From NCBI GenBank assembly GCA_026008535.1, contig BRKX01000007.1, forward strand, positions 3,495,001 through 3,559,000: DNA of 64,000 nucleotides, given 5' to 3'. The stretch's first letter is position 1. Each line of letters opens with the position of its first letter. Below, piece after piece: positions 32,941-46,264 of the stretch. The position numbers and the translations under genes were made by a program. The notes beneath the pieces are model-generated. The model worked only from the letters and a program-made list of their open reading frames with translations. It searched no databases and was not told where the DNA came from. The DNA comes from Perilla frutescens (lineage: Eukaryota; Streptophyta; Magnoliopsida; Lamiales; Lamiaceae).

Positions 32941-35854
32941 ACAGCTTTATCCCCAAAATCACGTCCAAAGTTGAAATTTCCCCCAAAGTTGAAATTTTCC
33001 CCAAAATTGAATTCGTTCTCTCTCAAGAGCTAATCCCGCCGCCGTGACACGTCCATCGCTCTCTTGTCTCATCTTCTCTGCCTTGAGACATCCCACCATT
33101 GCCGCCGCAAACAACTGGAACAAGCTTGGCTTCGCTATCCGCTGAAGACGATCTGCGACATTCAATTGAATGAAGATGGCATGAAGACGATTGCTGCTCT
33201 CCTTGCTTACTCTCAAATCTCAAATGGTACGTTTTCCTTCAACTCCGCAACATTTCCCTTTTCTTCTTTTCTCTCAGATGCGAATTTTAATCGGAAGCAA
33301 CATCAACAACCAAAGAGAGATGGGAAAGATGCAATTTTTCAAGCAACAGTTTTGTTGGGTGTTTTCGGCTACAAATGACGCAAATCCAAGTGCAGAAAGA
33401 TGTTTGTTGCGACCAGTTCTTAGCCAAGATATCTGAATTTATATGTTTTTTGATGGCCAGAAGAGAGGATTGGTCCATAGAGGAGGTGTTGATTGAAGCA
33501 GCACAGCAGATTCTCAGGTATATAAATGTTGCTTTCAGGAAAAATAGGCATTACAGGCTTTGCAGCTTATTTCCCCATTTTTTTTCTGGAGAGAGAGAGA
33601 GAGAGATTGGAGCAGTGTGTGAACGTTGACGCAGAGATTGCATACCTTAACCATATGTCTATAATGCAGTGCAAATAATATAAGGCATTGACTTGAGCAG
33701 AGATTTCCATTTGCATGATTGGAGTCCTTTTTCAATCAATTCGAAAAACTAACCTAAAATTCTCCAATAACTCAAGAGTTTCATTTCATTAGCAAGTAGC
33801 TGGATAGTATGCATGAATATACTTTAATTTCGTTACTAAATTATTATTATATAGTCCATACAAGTGCATTACTATTGATATATTTGTATAATATTGTTAT
33901 CTTAATTACGGAACTAGCGTAGCTGCATATGCACATTCCTTAATACTTAACACGATTCATTAGACAAATTAAATTATTTGAAAGTTGATGGAACATCAAG
34001 CTAATTAGTATCTGTAATTGGCCTAAGTTTCTAAGAATTTGAGTAATTTATCTGGCATTGCATCCTTGTAGAGCCATATATATCGGAAATTAAGATTCAA
34101 ACAGTTTTATTTTGGCCTTAAACCTCTGCAAGTGTGTTTGTCACTGTCAAGTTCGCCTTGGTTTTTTGACCATCTGCAGAGTGGTGTCCTATGATGATGT
34201 TACTGAGAATGAATTGACTGTCACATATTGAATGATCACCTGATTTAAAATCTTAAACTATCAGAGGAAAACCATTCAGAGTTAAATAATTCTACTACCT
34301 GAGACTTGCCTATGTGGCCCTTATAAGATATTGAATAACCACATTATTCCTAACCTGTCAAATAAGTGAACCATATATTATTTAATAATCTGAACAATAT
34401 ATCATGGCACATGCAAGTTGCAACAAAGGATTTGGATGATCATATGTTCATGTCTGGTGCTCTTGTGACTATTTTGTTTCAGATTTAAGAAGGAGAGGTC
34501 AAGAAATAGTATTTGCAAGGGTGACATGAGTATTTCCTGAGGATGAGGTACTTAACTGCATGTTCTGATTGACTTATATTCTTATAATTTTCCTATTCAT
34601 ATTAACCCAAATCTTTTCAAAGATTATCATGAGTTTATATCTGACTTCAATGGAAAATATTTAATGTGCAACAAGTTGCTAATGTCAATGTTAACTATAA
34701 TGCCTGAGAAGGACGGAGCACAGTCGAGGTAATAATTCCTTATTCATCCTCTTTTGTGGTTTTAGGAATCAATAATGAAGTTCTATTTTAATCTTTTTAT
34801 AAATAACTCATCAATAACTATTGTTCACTATAGTGGGAATAGATCACATGCTTGTCTGCAAGTGTTAACTGAACTCGAGCTGTTCTACTTTCTAAAAAAA
34901 GCTTGGTTTGGGCATTGAAAGAAGCTCAACATTAATACATGTAAATGGTCTCTGGGAATCTTGGGAATCTTCTTTTGATGAGGTCTCATTATCATTGATC
35001 CAGCCAATAGTTTATTCACATACAAAGTTATGCAAACACTATAGATTTAAGTGATTAGAATGGTATCTAAACTGCATAGTACCAGTATCCCTTTTTTTTT
35101 CTTTGGTTTGCCTTCCTTGGTTTGCCTTCCTGGCAGTATCATGACATTGAGAGTTACTTTTACAATCTCAAAATTATGTAGTCAGATAGGAGTTTAATCT
35201 TAATATATGAATATCATGTATCTGCAGCAGCAAGCTTCATGCCATTGATTAAGTTGTCAGATAGGATTTAAGTGAGTTTTTTTTTTCAGCAATCTTAATT
35301 ATGTTGTCAGATAGGATTTAAGTGAGTTTTTTTTTTTCCCGGGTTTTTATTTTTTATTTTGTGTCATTGGTTAAGTTTTTGACGTACTTTCTTCAAGAGA
35401 ATCAAGAGTTTTTCTATAACACCTTTTTTGCTGTTTTTCTAAGTATGTGTGTTTCTTAGTTTTATTTTGAAAAAGTAAGTTTGCTTGTTTCTTGTTGTCT
35501 TTTTCATTATTTGGTTATAATTTTACAATCTGTGTATTATTGAATAATTAGTGGTGATGTAAGAAACCAATATTATAGAAAATAGGTGATTTATTGACAT
35601 TACTATTTGCCTTGATATTCAAAGTAGATTTTTCATGAAATGTTATATATATCTTTTATTACAAAATTATTTTAAGCTAATTATTTAATGTGTTATGTAT
35701 TAGTTTTCCTAAGGATATACTTCATAAAGGAAATTAATGAAGTTTGTACATAATGGATGCTGATTGTGTCCAAGATTTTACGGATTGACCATGTAAGTTG
35801 ATATATTAACTTTGCTTCTTCTCAATATAAAATTGATGGATATTGATACTTATA
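32941..35854. other. Outer CACTA interior, left part
   Basis: GC-richer start (32940-33400) with several short open frames on both strands (for example 33064-33378 and 33375-33629, plus strand). None resembles a known domain. The transition to AT-rich sequence with GT/AG-like borders suggests exon-intron structure of an unrecognised or captured transcript, but I cannot prove coding. A (GA)n run lies at 33593-33613. A direct repeat of about 45 bp occurs at 35244-35335 (agttgtcagataggatttaa twice). Confidence 0.45.
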
Positions 35855-36319
35855 CACTACTACAGATATACTAATAGACAACACATATTCACCGTTGTCA
35901 ATAAGCTTCTGCAACCGTTGTCTAAACTGGTGTTGTCTTTTTCGTCAATTAACAACGGTTTAAAACCGTTGTAATTTCATGCAATACAACGGTTCTGCAC
36001 CGTTGTGAAATAATTACCCGTTGTCTTTGTCTGCAAAATGACAACGGTGGATTTATAAACCGTTGTATTAGACGTCTATTTTTGGCAATATAGACAACAT
36101 TATTTAACTTTACCGTTGTATTTTTAGCCTATTTGATGACGGTTTATTTCATACACCGTTGTTCTTTGACATTGTATTGTTTGAAAAACCGTTGTCTTGT
36201 AAGGATCTTTTTTTACTTGGACAATGGTTTTTTTAAGGAAAACTGTTGTAATTTTTCGTTATTTTTTCAAAGGCAGCGGTTTTTTGTTGAAGTGTTGTCA
36301 ATTTGTCATTTTTCCAACC

Positions 36320-39300
36320 TATAAATGCACATACCATGGACAATATAATTAAATAGCAAATAACAATATTTATTTAAAAATAATGAATTAAGTCATAAAT
36401 GTAGACAAATATCTAGTTGAATGGCTGAGAATTATCTAATTAAAATTTTGCTCAAAGCATAAAAAGTATTTCTATTAAACTCCCACTAACTAATTGTGTC
36501 GATCTTCAATATAAACGATGAATCTTCACTATGTCAGCAAAATGTGTACATCTATGTCAACTCCATTATGCACCTGTGGATGACAAATCAATAAATGAAA
36601 CATTAAATCAATACGTGAGATAAAAAGTACACTACATCCCTTAATTTAACCTTAAAAAAGATACAAACAATTTCGAAATACGAAAACACAACGCCATAAG
36701 AACTTTGGACAAGAAACTGAATAAATTACATTTTGTATTATCCAAGAATGAACAATTTATTTAAAGTAACAATGTAATAATTGAAGCGTATTAATTTAAC
36801 ATTATATATATATATGTATGTATATAATAAACCTTTTTTCCCTAACATTATTTACTTATTAAAAATATATAACAAACAAATGACAATAGAATATAAAAAT
36901 TTAAAATACCTTGTGTATTAACTCGATGGTGTATTATCTTGCAAGCAATATGCCCACTCTCTACTAACTTCATCAATCTCCTCTTGATAATATAATTTTT
37001 TTTCTCTTCAAACTATGAATACACAATCACAAAAATATAATTACTTTCAACTCCAAGAGTACTTCTATTTAATTGGAATAATAAAATATATAAAATGTAA
37101 CTTTTTACCAATGATCTTATTGAATTGGCATCACTTGCTTCAAACTCTTGAACAATATCTTTCATATAACACAACACATAATACCCACGTACATTGTTTG
37201 CTATCGGGTTGACGGAGACCCTACATTAAAAAATTAAATGTTAGTTACGTTGCTAAAATACATACAATTAAGCAAAAGTGCATGGAAATGATATATACCT
37301 TTATAATTTCCCAAGTTGGTTGTTTTTTCTCTTTCTTTTCCTAGTTAGCATTAAACAAACTTATTGCACCGCGAACAATAGTTATTGATCATGATTTATT
37401 TTTCCACAGAATTTTAAAGTGTATAACTAAAAGAGTTAAGATTTTACATATTCACAACACATTTCCATTAAAATAAAAGGTATAAGAATAATGCTTTTTT
37501 TTTCAAAATTCACAACCTTTAAGGAGTTTTCTTTTTAATAAATAAAATAAGAATCAGCTTTTTTAGAACTTTATGTGGCTATCTCTGATTTTTATCTTAT
37601 TTTGAAAGAGAGCATATTATGGCCGATCCATCTAAACTTTGCATTTAATATCTAATTTTCTGTAAAAGGGAATCTAATTTTACTATATTTTATTGCGTAT
37701 ATTTTTAAAAAAAAATATATAATTTAATTATCTGAATTAAGATATAAAATTTTGGAGATACCATTTTTTTTCTTATTCGAGAGACTTTGTAAGACAACCT
37801 ACATCAAACTGAATCACATCCAATAAATTTATTTTATGAGGAAGTAATTGATCACTTAAATTAGATCAAAGGTTGCCTATATATCTATAATCCATTGAGG
37901 ATTCCCCAACATAAATTTGGACACTATTGTCTAATGTCAATTGTGGAACAATATCCAGAAGTTCATATAAGAAAATTAAATCTTGTCACCTAAAACTTTA
38001 AATATATTTATGGATTTATTGAAAAGAAAATGTTAAATTATCCAAAAAATACCACTCTACTATATAATTCAACACCTATTGAACATAAAATTAAATCAAA
38101 AGAATCTCCTGACACACAACAACTATATAGATACAAGGTAACTGTTCTTATCTGCTCCCAAAAAATATTTTACTGCAAAATAAAAATGAAAAATTCGCTG
38201 AGCAAGAAAGCGTTCTTGATCCTTAGAATATCATTCAACTTGCAAATGTCTGGTGCTAAATATCTAGGTTCTTATTACTTCTATAGCTCTATTGTATATT
38301 GCTGAATACGGAGGAAACATACTGAACGTTGGTAAAATTAAAACTAAAAATTAGATGAACTAGGCCTATGTATATATCAAGTTTTGTCTACAAGCTTCAA
38401 GCAAGAGAAACCAAACTAGCAACTTAATTAAATATAGAGCAAGTTTTTTACATGAAAATTGGATCAAAGCATTTCGTGAATCGTCTAAATATATAACTAG
38501 TTTTATCATCCAGGAGTATGACAACGTGCATCCAAATCTTTTTCCAAAATTCAACAAAGCATGATCATGCTAATTACTATGAAAATAAAAAAGAGTAAAT
38601 ACCATCTACATCAACTCCTAAACTTGCTGAAGTTACTTTGGTATTGAAGTAAATACCATCTACATCATAACACCTTATAAAAATATCCAGAAGCCCGGGC
38701 TTTTCTCTAGGATAAAAAATTAAATGAGTGAAACAATGAATGGAGAAACTCCTAATGCAGTTATGGTTTGTGTGCAATTTTTAGGTAGACGTCAATAACT
38801 CAATATTAGAGTTATTCAACCTACCACAATTTGAATTTTGTCATCCAGAATTATTTATATACACACAACCAACAATTAATATGACAACAAGCATTTAAAT
38901 CTTTTCCTAAAATTATTAGAAAGACAAGAAAAAAATCGGATTAAACTATGAAAGCAGGCGTTCTCAATCTCTATCGGATTAAACTCGGATTAAATTACTC
39001 ACCAGTGTTTCGGGAAAGGCATTCTCTATCTTTGTCGTGCGAGGGCTGCAACGTCTATTTCATCTGAATAAATTGAGAAAATGAAGGCAAATATATACTT
39101 TGAATCGACAGCTACCAGATAGAGTAATACAAAATCATGCTTGTCGATTTCGGCTCGGTGAAAGGGTACTGGAGTTGGGGGTTTTCCGCCGCCGCCGCAC
39201 ATAGGTCCTTCATGGCGAAGGATTTTTACGCAGATACAGAGTTGGATGTTTTTTTTTACGCATTACTGAGACTATTATTTAACAGGGTTTTACGCCGAGA

Positions 39301-39378
39301 ACTATTATTATTTGAAGTAAATTTTGTAGATAAAATAAAATCTAAGGTAATTATAAGGAAAATATATATATATATATA
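36320..39378. other. Inner CACTA interior, left part
   Basis: AT-rich, no recognised coding. A short direct repeat (agtaaataccatctacatca) occurs at about 38596 and 38648. A GC-rich patch at 39140-39300 gives an ORF at 39137-39379 with no known domain. Confidence 0.45.
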
Positions 39379-40076
39379 GGGGTGGGTTAAAGTGTATACT
39401 ACCCCCTATGTAGGAAATAGGAACAAACTGCAACCATAGATATAGTCTAAATCAATGGTCCAGATTCAATTTCATTTCTAGGGATCAAATAGCAATATAT
39501 ATAATATTATTTTACAATAATATATGTGAAAGGGTAAAAAAGGGTTGAGGTAAAAATACCAAAAATCACGCCCCCTAATTTACGCTCACGGCCGAATCGA
39601 GCGATAGATTTGGAGAGATTTCATTTGCATCCAAAAAAAACTAGGTTTTAGCTTTAGAATTCTCTATTGAGGCGTGAAAAATTCTCCAAAGCCGGCTATC
39701 GAACTCTGCAAGTGCGTCGAAGGTATTCTATTACACATCAAAAGCCGATTACAACAGCAGATGATGAGGAGACGTTCATCAATAAGAACTCCAGGTATTC
39801 AAGCATCGATTTTTTTTCCATTTGGTTTGGTTTCTTTGATAACAGATGCGATTTTTCAAATATGTAGAATGGTGTACTTCATATTTGAATATTTGTGTGC
39901 TTACTAATATTTATATTTTGGGGTTTTGCTTTTCTGGATTTTTTTTGTTTTTGGGTTCTGTATATTTACAATTTTTTTTTAATGATAGAACTTGAAACTG
40001 AAAAAATCTGGGTGAAAGCAATGTTAATAAAAAAATTTGGATGTTGATGGGGTTTGATTTTGTATTTTTTTAGTTA

Positions 40077-41335
40077 TTAGCAAATAATTATGACGGAATA
40101 GCATATGTTAGCATTTCCGTTAGCAAATATGTTTAGTGAACTGTATGCTAGTACTTTTATTATGAAAATATGTTAATTAGCAAATAATATTCTTTTCAGC
40201 ATATATGGTGAACAATTTCATCATAAAATATTATATTGCAATTGGTTGATTTGGGAAGGCTAGATATGATGTATAATTTAATTTTATATATTTAGTTTGC
40301 ATGACTTGGAATGTTTTTCTAACTTAGCAAATGCTAATGATATAACTAGCATTTAGAATATGGACTGATAGCAAAAGACAGATTATTATAATTTTGTATG
40401 GTTGTCTTTTGTTTTTGGTTAGCTGTTATTTCTCAAGTTAGCAAATGCTAAAGATATATATAGCATTCAAAATATGGGTTGTTAGCAACTGATTTGTACT
40501 ATGATAGTCCATATTTCGATGAATGATATCAATTATGATTATTAGCAAATATTTATGCGCAGAGTATAAAATATTATCATTCTTGTTAGCAAATATGTTT
40601 ATCATACTGTATGTTGGTGATTGGATTGTGAAAATATGTTAATTATCAAATAATAAAATACTTTTTAGCATAGATGGTGAATAATTTTGTCAGAAAAAAT
40701 CATCTTGCAATTAATTGATTTTGGAAGGCTATATATAATATATGTTTAGTTGTATATTATGAAATATTTTTCAAGTTAGCAAAAGCTAATGATATCATTA
40801 GCAATTAAAATACGGATTGCTAGCAAATGAGATATGATTGTAATTTTGACTAGTTGTGTTGTGTTTTGGTTAGCTCTTAATTTCTATTTTAGCAAATGCT
40901 AAATATATATTTAGCTTTTAAAATGTGTTATTAGTAACCGAATTGTACTATGTTAGTCAATATTTAGAGGGATGATAATAATAATTTTATTTGCCTATTT
41001 TGAATAAAGATTGATTTTCATTCTAAATCACCAGTTTAAATTATTTCTCTGTTTATGATTTGGGCTGCTTTTATTGTTCGACTATCCTTCAATGGTTCAG
41101 AGATATTGACAATTTACAATTGGTAGAATTAAATAGTACAAATTATGATTATTAGTAAATAATTATGACGGAATAGCATATGTTAGCATTTCCGTTAGCA
41201 AATATGTTTAGTGAATTGTATGCTAGTACTTTTATTATGAAAATATGTTAATTAGCAAATAATATTCTTTTCAGCATATATGGTGAACAATTTCATCATA
41301 AAATATTATATTGCAATTGGTTGATTTTAGAGGCT
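40077..41335 (+). repeat. Direct repeat of about 180 bp inside the MULE
   Basis: The segment from about 40078 to 40253 (gcaaataattatgacggaat and on) recurs almost exactly at about 41153-41330. Both carry two TTAGCAAAT motifs. Confidence 0.85.
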
Positions 41336-42572
41336 AAATATATATGATGTATGTTTTTTAAGAATGACATTCTAATTTTATATGTTACTGTTAGCGATTA
41401 TGTATGTTTGTATAAGCAATTATGTGAATCTGATATCAATTTAGTGCACATTATTAGCTAGATATTTATGAACCAATTAGCAAATACATAGCTGATTATA
41501 GCAAATAAAAATGAGTATGTTAACATTTATGCATGACGTGATTAGTAGCAGATTCATATTTGTGTCTTGGCAAAAAAATAGTTTAATGGTTTCAATTCTT
41601 TGGTTTTTTTTTTTCCGTTTAGCTCTTGGTAGATTTGTGGAAGGTGTTTTTTCTTACCTTGAATTTTCTATTGGTGGTGAACTCCTGTTTATTTATTGTT
41701 ATAGAAACCAAAAGTGTAATGTTTTAGATTTGTTGTTAGCAAATATCCAGCCGCCTATTAGCTAAAAATGTTTAATTCAGTTTATAATATTTTACTGGAT
41801 TGGATATTAGTTAATTTGTTAATTTATGTTTCTTTTTGTTGGATGTTTGCTTATTTAGGTGGGAGCCATCAAGGTGATCACGGCTTGAGGAGCAAGCAAC
41901 GAAAAAAGTATTGTATTAACAAACCATATTGCAATAGTTAGCAAATATTATTTTACAGATAGCAATTGTCTGACAATAACTATAAAACAAACACAATCTG
42001 CAATAGTTAGTTATGATTCTGTAAAAAGTATTGTATTAGCAAACCTTATTGTAATCTTTAGTTTAAAAATTATATTGCAACAAAAATGGAAATGGCGGAT
42101 ATAATCTCACCTTTTGAATCAATAAACCTTAAAATCTTATAAATTAGCAAATCGTATTGCATTAGATAGCAAAATATTATTTTACGGATAGCAATTACCT
42201 CACAACTAATTATAAAACAAACACAACTGTACGTAGGTTAGTGTCATGTTGATGTATTTGATTTTTTAAAATATAATATTATTACCTTGCGAATACAATA
42301 CAATAGCATAAACAAATTTCGTTTGTTTGTAAAAAGTATAAAATTAGCAAAACTAACTGTATTATTTAGCAAATATTATATTACAAAAAATAGAAAATCC
42401 GGATGCAATCTGAACTTTTGAAATAAACAACATTAGCATAATGATATTGTTAGCTAATATCTAAACCAACAAAATATGATAAACTGAATTTAACATTTTT
42501 GGGTAACAGGCGGCTGAATATTTGCTAACAATAAATCTTTTATTTGCTAACGCAATCCAATAAATTTGCAAA

Positions 42573-42899
42573 CATTAGTCGAGCCATGCAGTTGACCCTC
42601 TTTGATACTTTACGTTGTTTCTTCTTTACATCATCGCCAACTTCATCCTCAACCGGATTCTTTTCACCTTCACAACTGTATAACACGTACTTCCATATAA
42701 TAACACCATCATTAGACTTTTTAGTTGTACCACAATGAATGTCAAAGCCAGTAACTGCACCATAATTTCTATAAAAAATAATATCATCCTCTATACTTTT
42801 GAACTTCTGACCAACAAATGGTTTTAATGATTTTTCACACTATGGTATATAATCCTCAATTGTATGATTATCTTGAGACAAATTATTACTACCTGTCAT
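42573..42899 (-). pseudogene. FAR1-type DNA-binding domain (FAR1/FHY3 family) of the MULE
   Basis: Reads from ATG 42899 (MTGSNNLSQDNHTIEDYIP), then a TAG at 42842-42840, then in the same frame FVGQKFKSIEDDIIFYRNYG, AVTGFDIHCGTTKK, and ends KVSKRVNCMARLM. This is the N-terminal C2H2/WRKY-GCM1-like zinc domain of FAR1/FHY3 relatives, minus its final conserved part. The in-frame stop and truncation show it is dead. Sequence beyond it turns straight into the TTAGCAAA array. Confidence 0.85.
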
Positions 42900-43794
42900 T
42901 TTAATAAAATTATAATTCATTAAGCTATATATATTAAGAATAAAAAATAAAAATAATAACCATAATAATAATATTTATAATAGAAAATATGTCGATATAA
43001 TTAAATCACACAAACAACATAAACATGTCTGTTTATATATTAAGGTTCTGAATTAGCAAACATTTCTAAATTAGTTAGCAAATCATATGTCACATATAGC
43101 AACATTCTGACAGTTAACACAACTTATATAAATCATACAAATTAAAAATCATCATGAAATACGTATAGGTTTTGAATTAGCAAATAATGATAAACTAGTT
43201 AGCAAATCATATATTATATCTAGCAACATTCTGATCGTTAACATAACACACAAACACAACTCCAAAAACCCCTACATATAAGATCAAAAATATCAACTCA
43301 CGTAATTTTTGTCATGACTGTCCAATATATAACATAGATGAATACTCTGCAACTTCGCCTACAACGTTTTAAAAATTAAACTTCATGAAACTATATAATT
43401 TAATAATTACAAACAAACATAATAACCGTGTAACTAATATTGTTTCACTGTGCACAGCTTAAAATTAGCAAAACTTTATGCATTGGTTAGCAAATTGTGT
43501 TCTGTTGGTAGCAATATAATGTCACTAAATTGAAAATATATATGTCGTGAACCACATGCATAAAAGAAAGAATTACTATAAACACATATAACAAACAACT
43601 CGCACTAATTAAAATTCTGACTATCGCCCATCCATAAAATTCTGAGATATGAAATTAACTTGCATTCATAGTGAAAAACATATATGATTTATATCGAATG
43701 AGATGAAATTACGAAATACAACACAATACAATCAATGCATTATTATAATGTCTTAATTAGCAAACATTTTTCCGTTAGATAGCATATTCTAGCC

Positions 43795-43872
43795 CTACCA
43801 CGACGAATATCAAACCCAGCAGTTGCACCATAACGCCTATAAAAATGAATACCATCCTCTACACTTTTGAAA
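43795..43872 (-). pseudogene. Second FAR1 domain fragment
   Basis: Encodes VEDGIHFYRRYGATAGFDI-like sequence on the minus strand, parallel to the central part of the fragment at 42573-42899. It stops abruptly at 43872, where an unrelated CACTA-derived segment begins. Confidence 0.7.
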
Positions 43873-45250
43873 AATCTTATTTTTCTAATTTTTTTTATTT
43901 ATATTAATCCAACGGATTTTGTCCTCTCTACAATAGCATTATCTTCTCCAACGCAAATTTCTCTTTTGCCCTTCTATTCAATGCTCTTCTTTTTATAATA
44001 TTTTTTCCGTCCAAGAAACAAATTGAGAAAAACTCTAGATTCCAATAAAACTCACTTGCATGCCGGAATGCGACAACCATTTTCTCCAACTGAGAAAGAA
44101 TACTGAGGAAATACACTAAATTCCTCCATGACCATATATGGCAATACGCCTAAGCGCAAAAATATCCAGAAATAAACACAAAATCGAACGAATTATTTTC
44201 ACTGAAAATACACATTCACATGAATTTCACTTCTTGTTGTGAAAACCATGGACATACAAGAAGTGGCAGTGGAAAGACAAACCCCACAAAAACCTTTCCT
44301 ATGCACCTAATCGCCTTTTTTAAAAAAGCAAGAGAGAGAGAAAGAACGAGAGTTGGTTGATCCAATTTGCTTATTACAAATTATGAATTCAAATTGCGCT
44401 CGAAAACTTGGGGATTTTGTAGTTTCCATGTCAGCTAGAGGTGATGGATGGTGGTTGCAGAAATTAGACAATCTTTTGATAAGGTTGCTGTAGAAAATTG
44501 AATGGAAGTTCCCACATTAGTGGGAAAAAGGATAGATGCATGAAGATGGAAATCAATGAGTTAAGGAGATCTAAATTTCAAGAATCTGCAATGTTGGGAC
44601 ATGCCAAACTGTGAAGGAGATGAGATGAAATCTAAATGTGAGAAAAAAGAGAGATGAAAAAGATCGATTTGTATTTGAGAAGAGAATTTTCTTACACGAA
44701 AAATTCTCGCGAACAAGAAAGGGATCGGAAAACAGAAAATAATAGAATTGAGTGCTTTAGTGTAGATTGATTATGTTGCAGAAGAGAATTTTGTAGCAGA
44801 TTAAACTTTGAGCGAGAGGGAGAAGGAAGGATAAATTTGGGAAAAAATATTGTCGCTCACGGAATCGCTCAAAAGAGACGCTTAGCATAACAATACTCTA
44901 TATATATATATATATTCATTTTATGGTGTTTTGCTCATTCAAATGGACTCGGTCTGTTGTAGGGTCATTGGAATGCTCTCAAATTAAAAAAAATGATAAA
45001 ACTATTCCAAGGGATTAAATCCATTGGAATCCAAAAAAAATTCCAGGGATTTTCATACCCGCTGGAATGTCCATTGGATTTCAAAACAATTCCAAGGGAT
45101 TTTGACGCCCGTTGGAATGTCCGTTGGAATCCAAAAAAAATTCCAACGGACGAAAAATTCGTTGGAATGTCCATTGGAATTGTAACAATTCCAACGGATG
45201 TTTTATCCCTTGGAATATTTCCGCTGGAATTTCCCTGTTTTCTTGTAGTG
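43873..45250 (+). mobile_element. CACTA fragment within the MULE
   Basis: The right end is ttttcttgtagtg at 45250. The last 270 bp contain about ten direct and inverted copies of a tccattggaattcc word (ttggaatcc / ggaattcca), a typical CACTA subterminal pattern. A ccaacggatttt copy occurs at 43907. The left CACTA terminus is missing. After 45250 the TTAGCAA-associated MULE sequence resumes (cagccatattctgacattt). Confidence 0.65.
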
Positions 45251-45887
45251 AAAGCGTGCGTCGCTTACAGCCATATTCTGACATTTAACTGAACCACACA
45301 AACTAGGAAGATCTACCCATGAACGCATATTTTTTACGAAAACTCAAATTAATATACAAATTTTATCGAAACACAAACAAATATTATTTATAACCACGAT
45401 GATTATGCGTGAAATACCTGAATTTTCCATCGATGTTGATATCTTGATTTTCTATCGAACAACTATCAAACAATCCACCGTATAAGTCGTCCCAATATAT
45501 CAATTAGAAATTTGACAAATTTTCCGGAAGTTATTAGATTTTTGCTATCTTCCAATGAACTGTTTTTAGAATAATCACCAGATAATAGACAAAAAAAAAT
45601 TGTATCGGCTATTGATATTAAGAAAAACGGCTGCATCATAATTAATTTACAAAGTAAATTGACATAGAATCCATAATTGCATCTATTATGGAAATCTCAA
45701 AAATCATGGGATTACATTTTATATATTAATATGTAAAATACATATATATCCCTGACTAATTTATATTATTAAATAATTGCAATCTGATCCTTCAAATAGA
45801 AACCGATCTTGTCCATTCAAATATATGCATCCTACGGCCTGAATTCATTCCTATTTCCTACATAGGGTTTGTGTTCTCATTTGAACC

Positions 45888-45888
<1 letters not shown>

Positions 45889-45921
<33 letters not shown>

Positions 45922-46264
45922 CTGAAAAGATCGAATTATAAAGAAAATATATTGGAATTAGGTTAAAATTATGTACGCATAATTGAAAATTTATTTTTTA
46001 TAAATCCAGCCATAGATAGTTATTTATAATGTAAACATTGTTATTCCAAATATTATTTTTATCTCTTTCTCAATTTTTTTATTATTCTATTTTTATTATC
46101 ATATTAGAATGTTATAATTCAAAAATAAAATAAAAATTATCACAAGTTTTGTACAAAGCAAAGTCTTAATTGGAACAAAAAATATAAAATAGTTGATTTT
46201 TTTGTAGGAAGCTAGTTTAGCCCATGATTTTTTTAGAAAGTTTAAAAATTTATTTTAATAACAA
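45889..46264. other. Inner CACTA interior, right part
   Basis: (AT)n run at 45889-45918, then AT-rich sequence without coding signal, up to the subterminal repeats at 46265. Confidence 0.5.

Larger units (their letters stand above)
40075..43775 (+). repeat. Array of about 30 TTAGCAAA-type motifs
   Basis: The word TTAGCAAA(T), with variants TAGCAAA and TTAGCAAC, recurs roughly 30 times on the plus strand over about 3.7 kb, for example near 40077, 40122, 40178, 41198, 41250, 41478, 41942, 42146, 42346, 43060, 43078, 43180, 43200, 43466 and 43760. From 41930 on it often comes as a triplet: ttagcaaa, about 16 bases, ttagcaaat, about 15 bases, tagcaa. Only a couple of copies (42520-42550) are inverted. 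The spacing and orientation bias suggest amplification of a compound unit or repeated protein sites. Confidence 0.85.
39379..45888. mobile_element. Mutator-like element with FAR1 domain
   Basis: Terminal inverted repeats: left GGGGTGGGTTAAAGTG then CCCTATGTAGGAAATAGG; right, read inward, GGGTTCAAATGAGAACAC then CCCTATGTAGGAAATAGG. The flanks are (AT)n, so the TSD cannot be resolved. It carries FAR1-type DNA-binding domain remnants on the minus strand (42573-42899 and 43795-43872), as in FAR1/FHY3-related MULEs, but no MULE transposase core. The rest is dominated by the TTAGCAAA array. Confidence 0.7.

Noticed and set aside
36133..36324. ORF at the left end of the inner CACTA
   Set aside because: Composed of subterminal acaacggttt repeats; no domain.
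44965..45292. Overlapping ORFs on both strands rich in repeated peptides
   Set aside because: They come from the CACTA subterminal repeats (ttggaattcc words), not from a gene.
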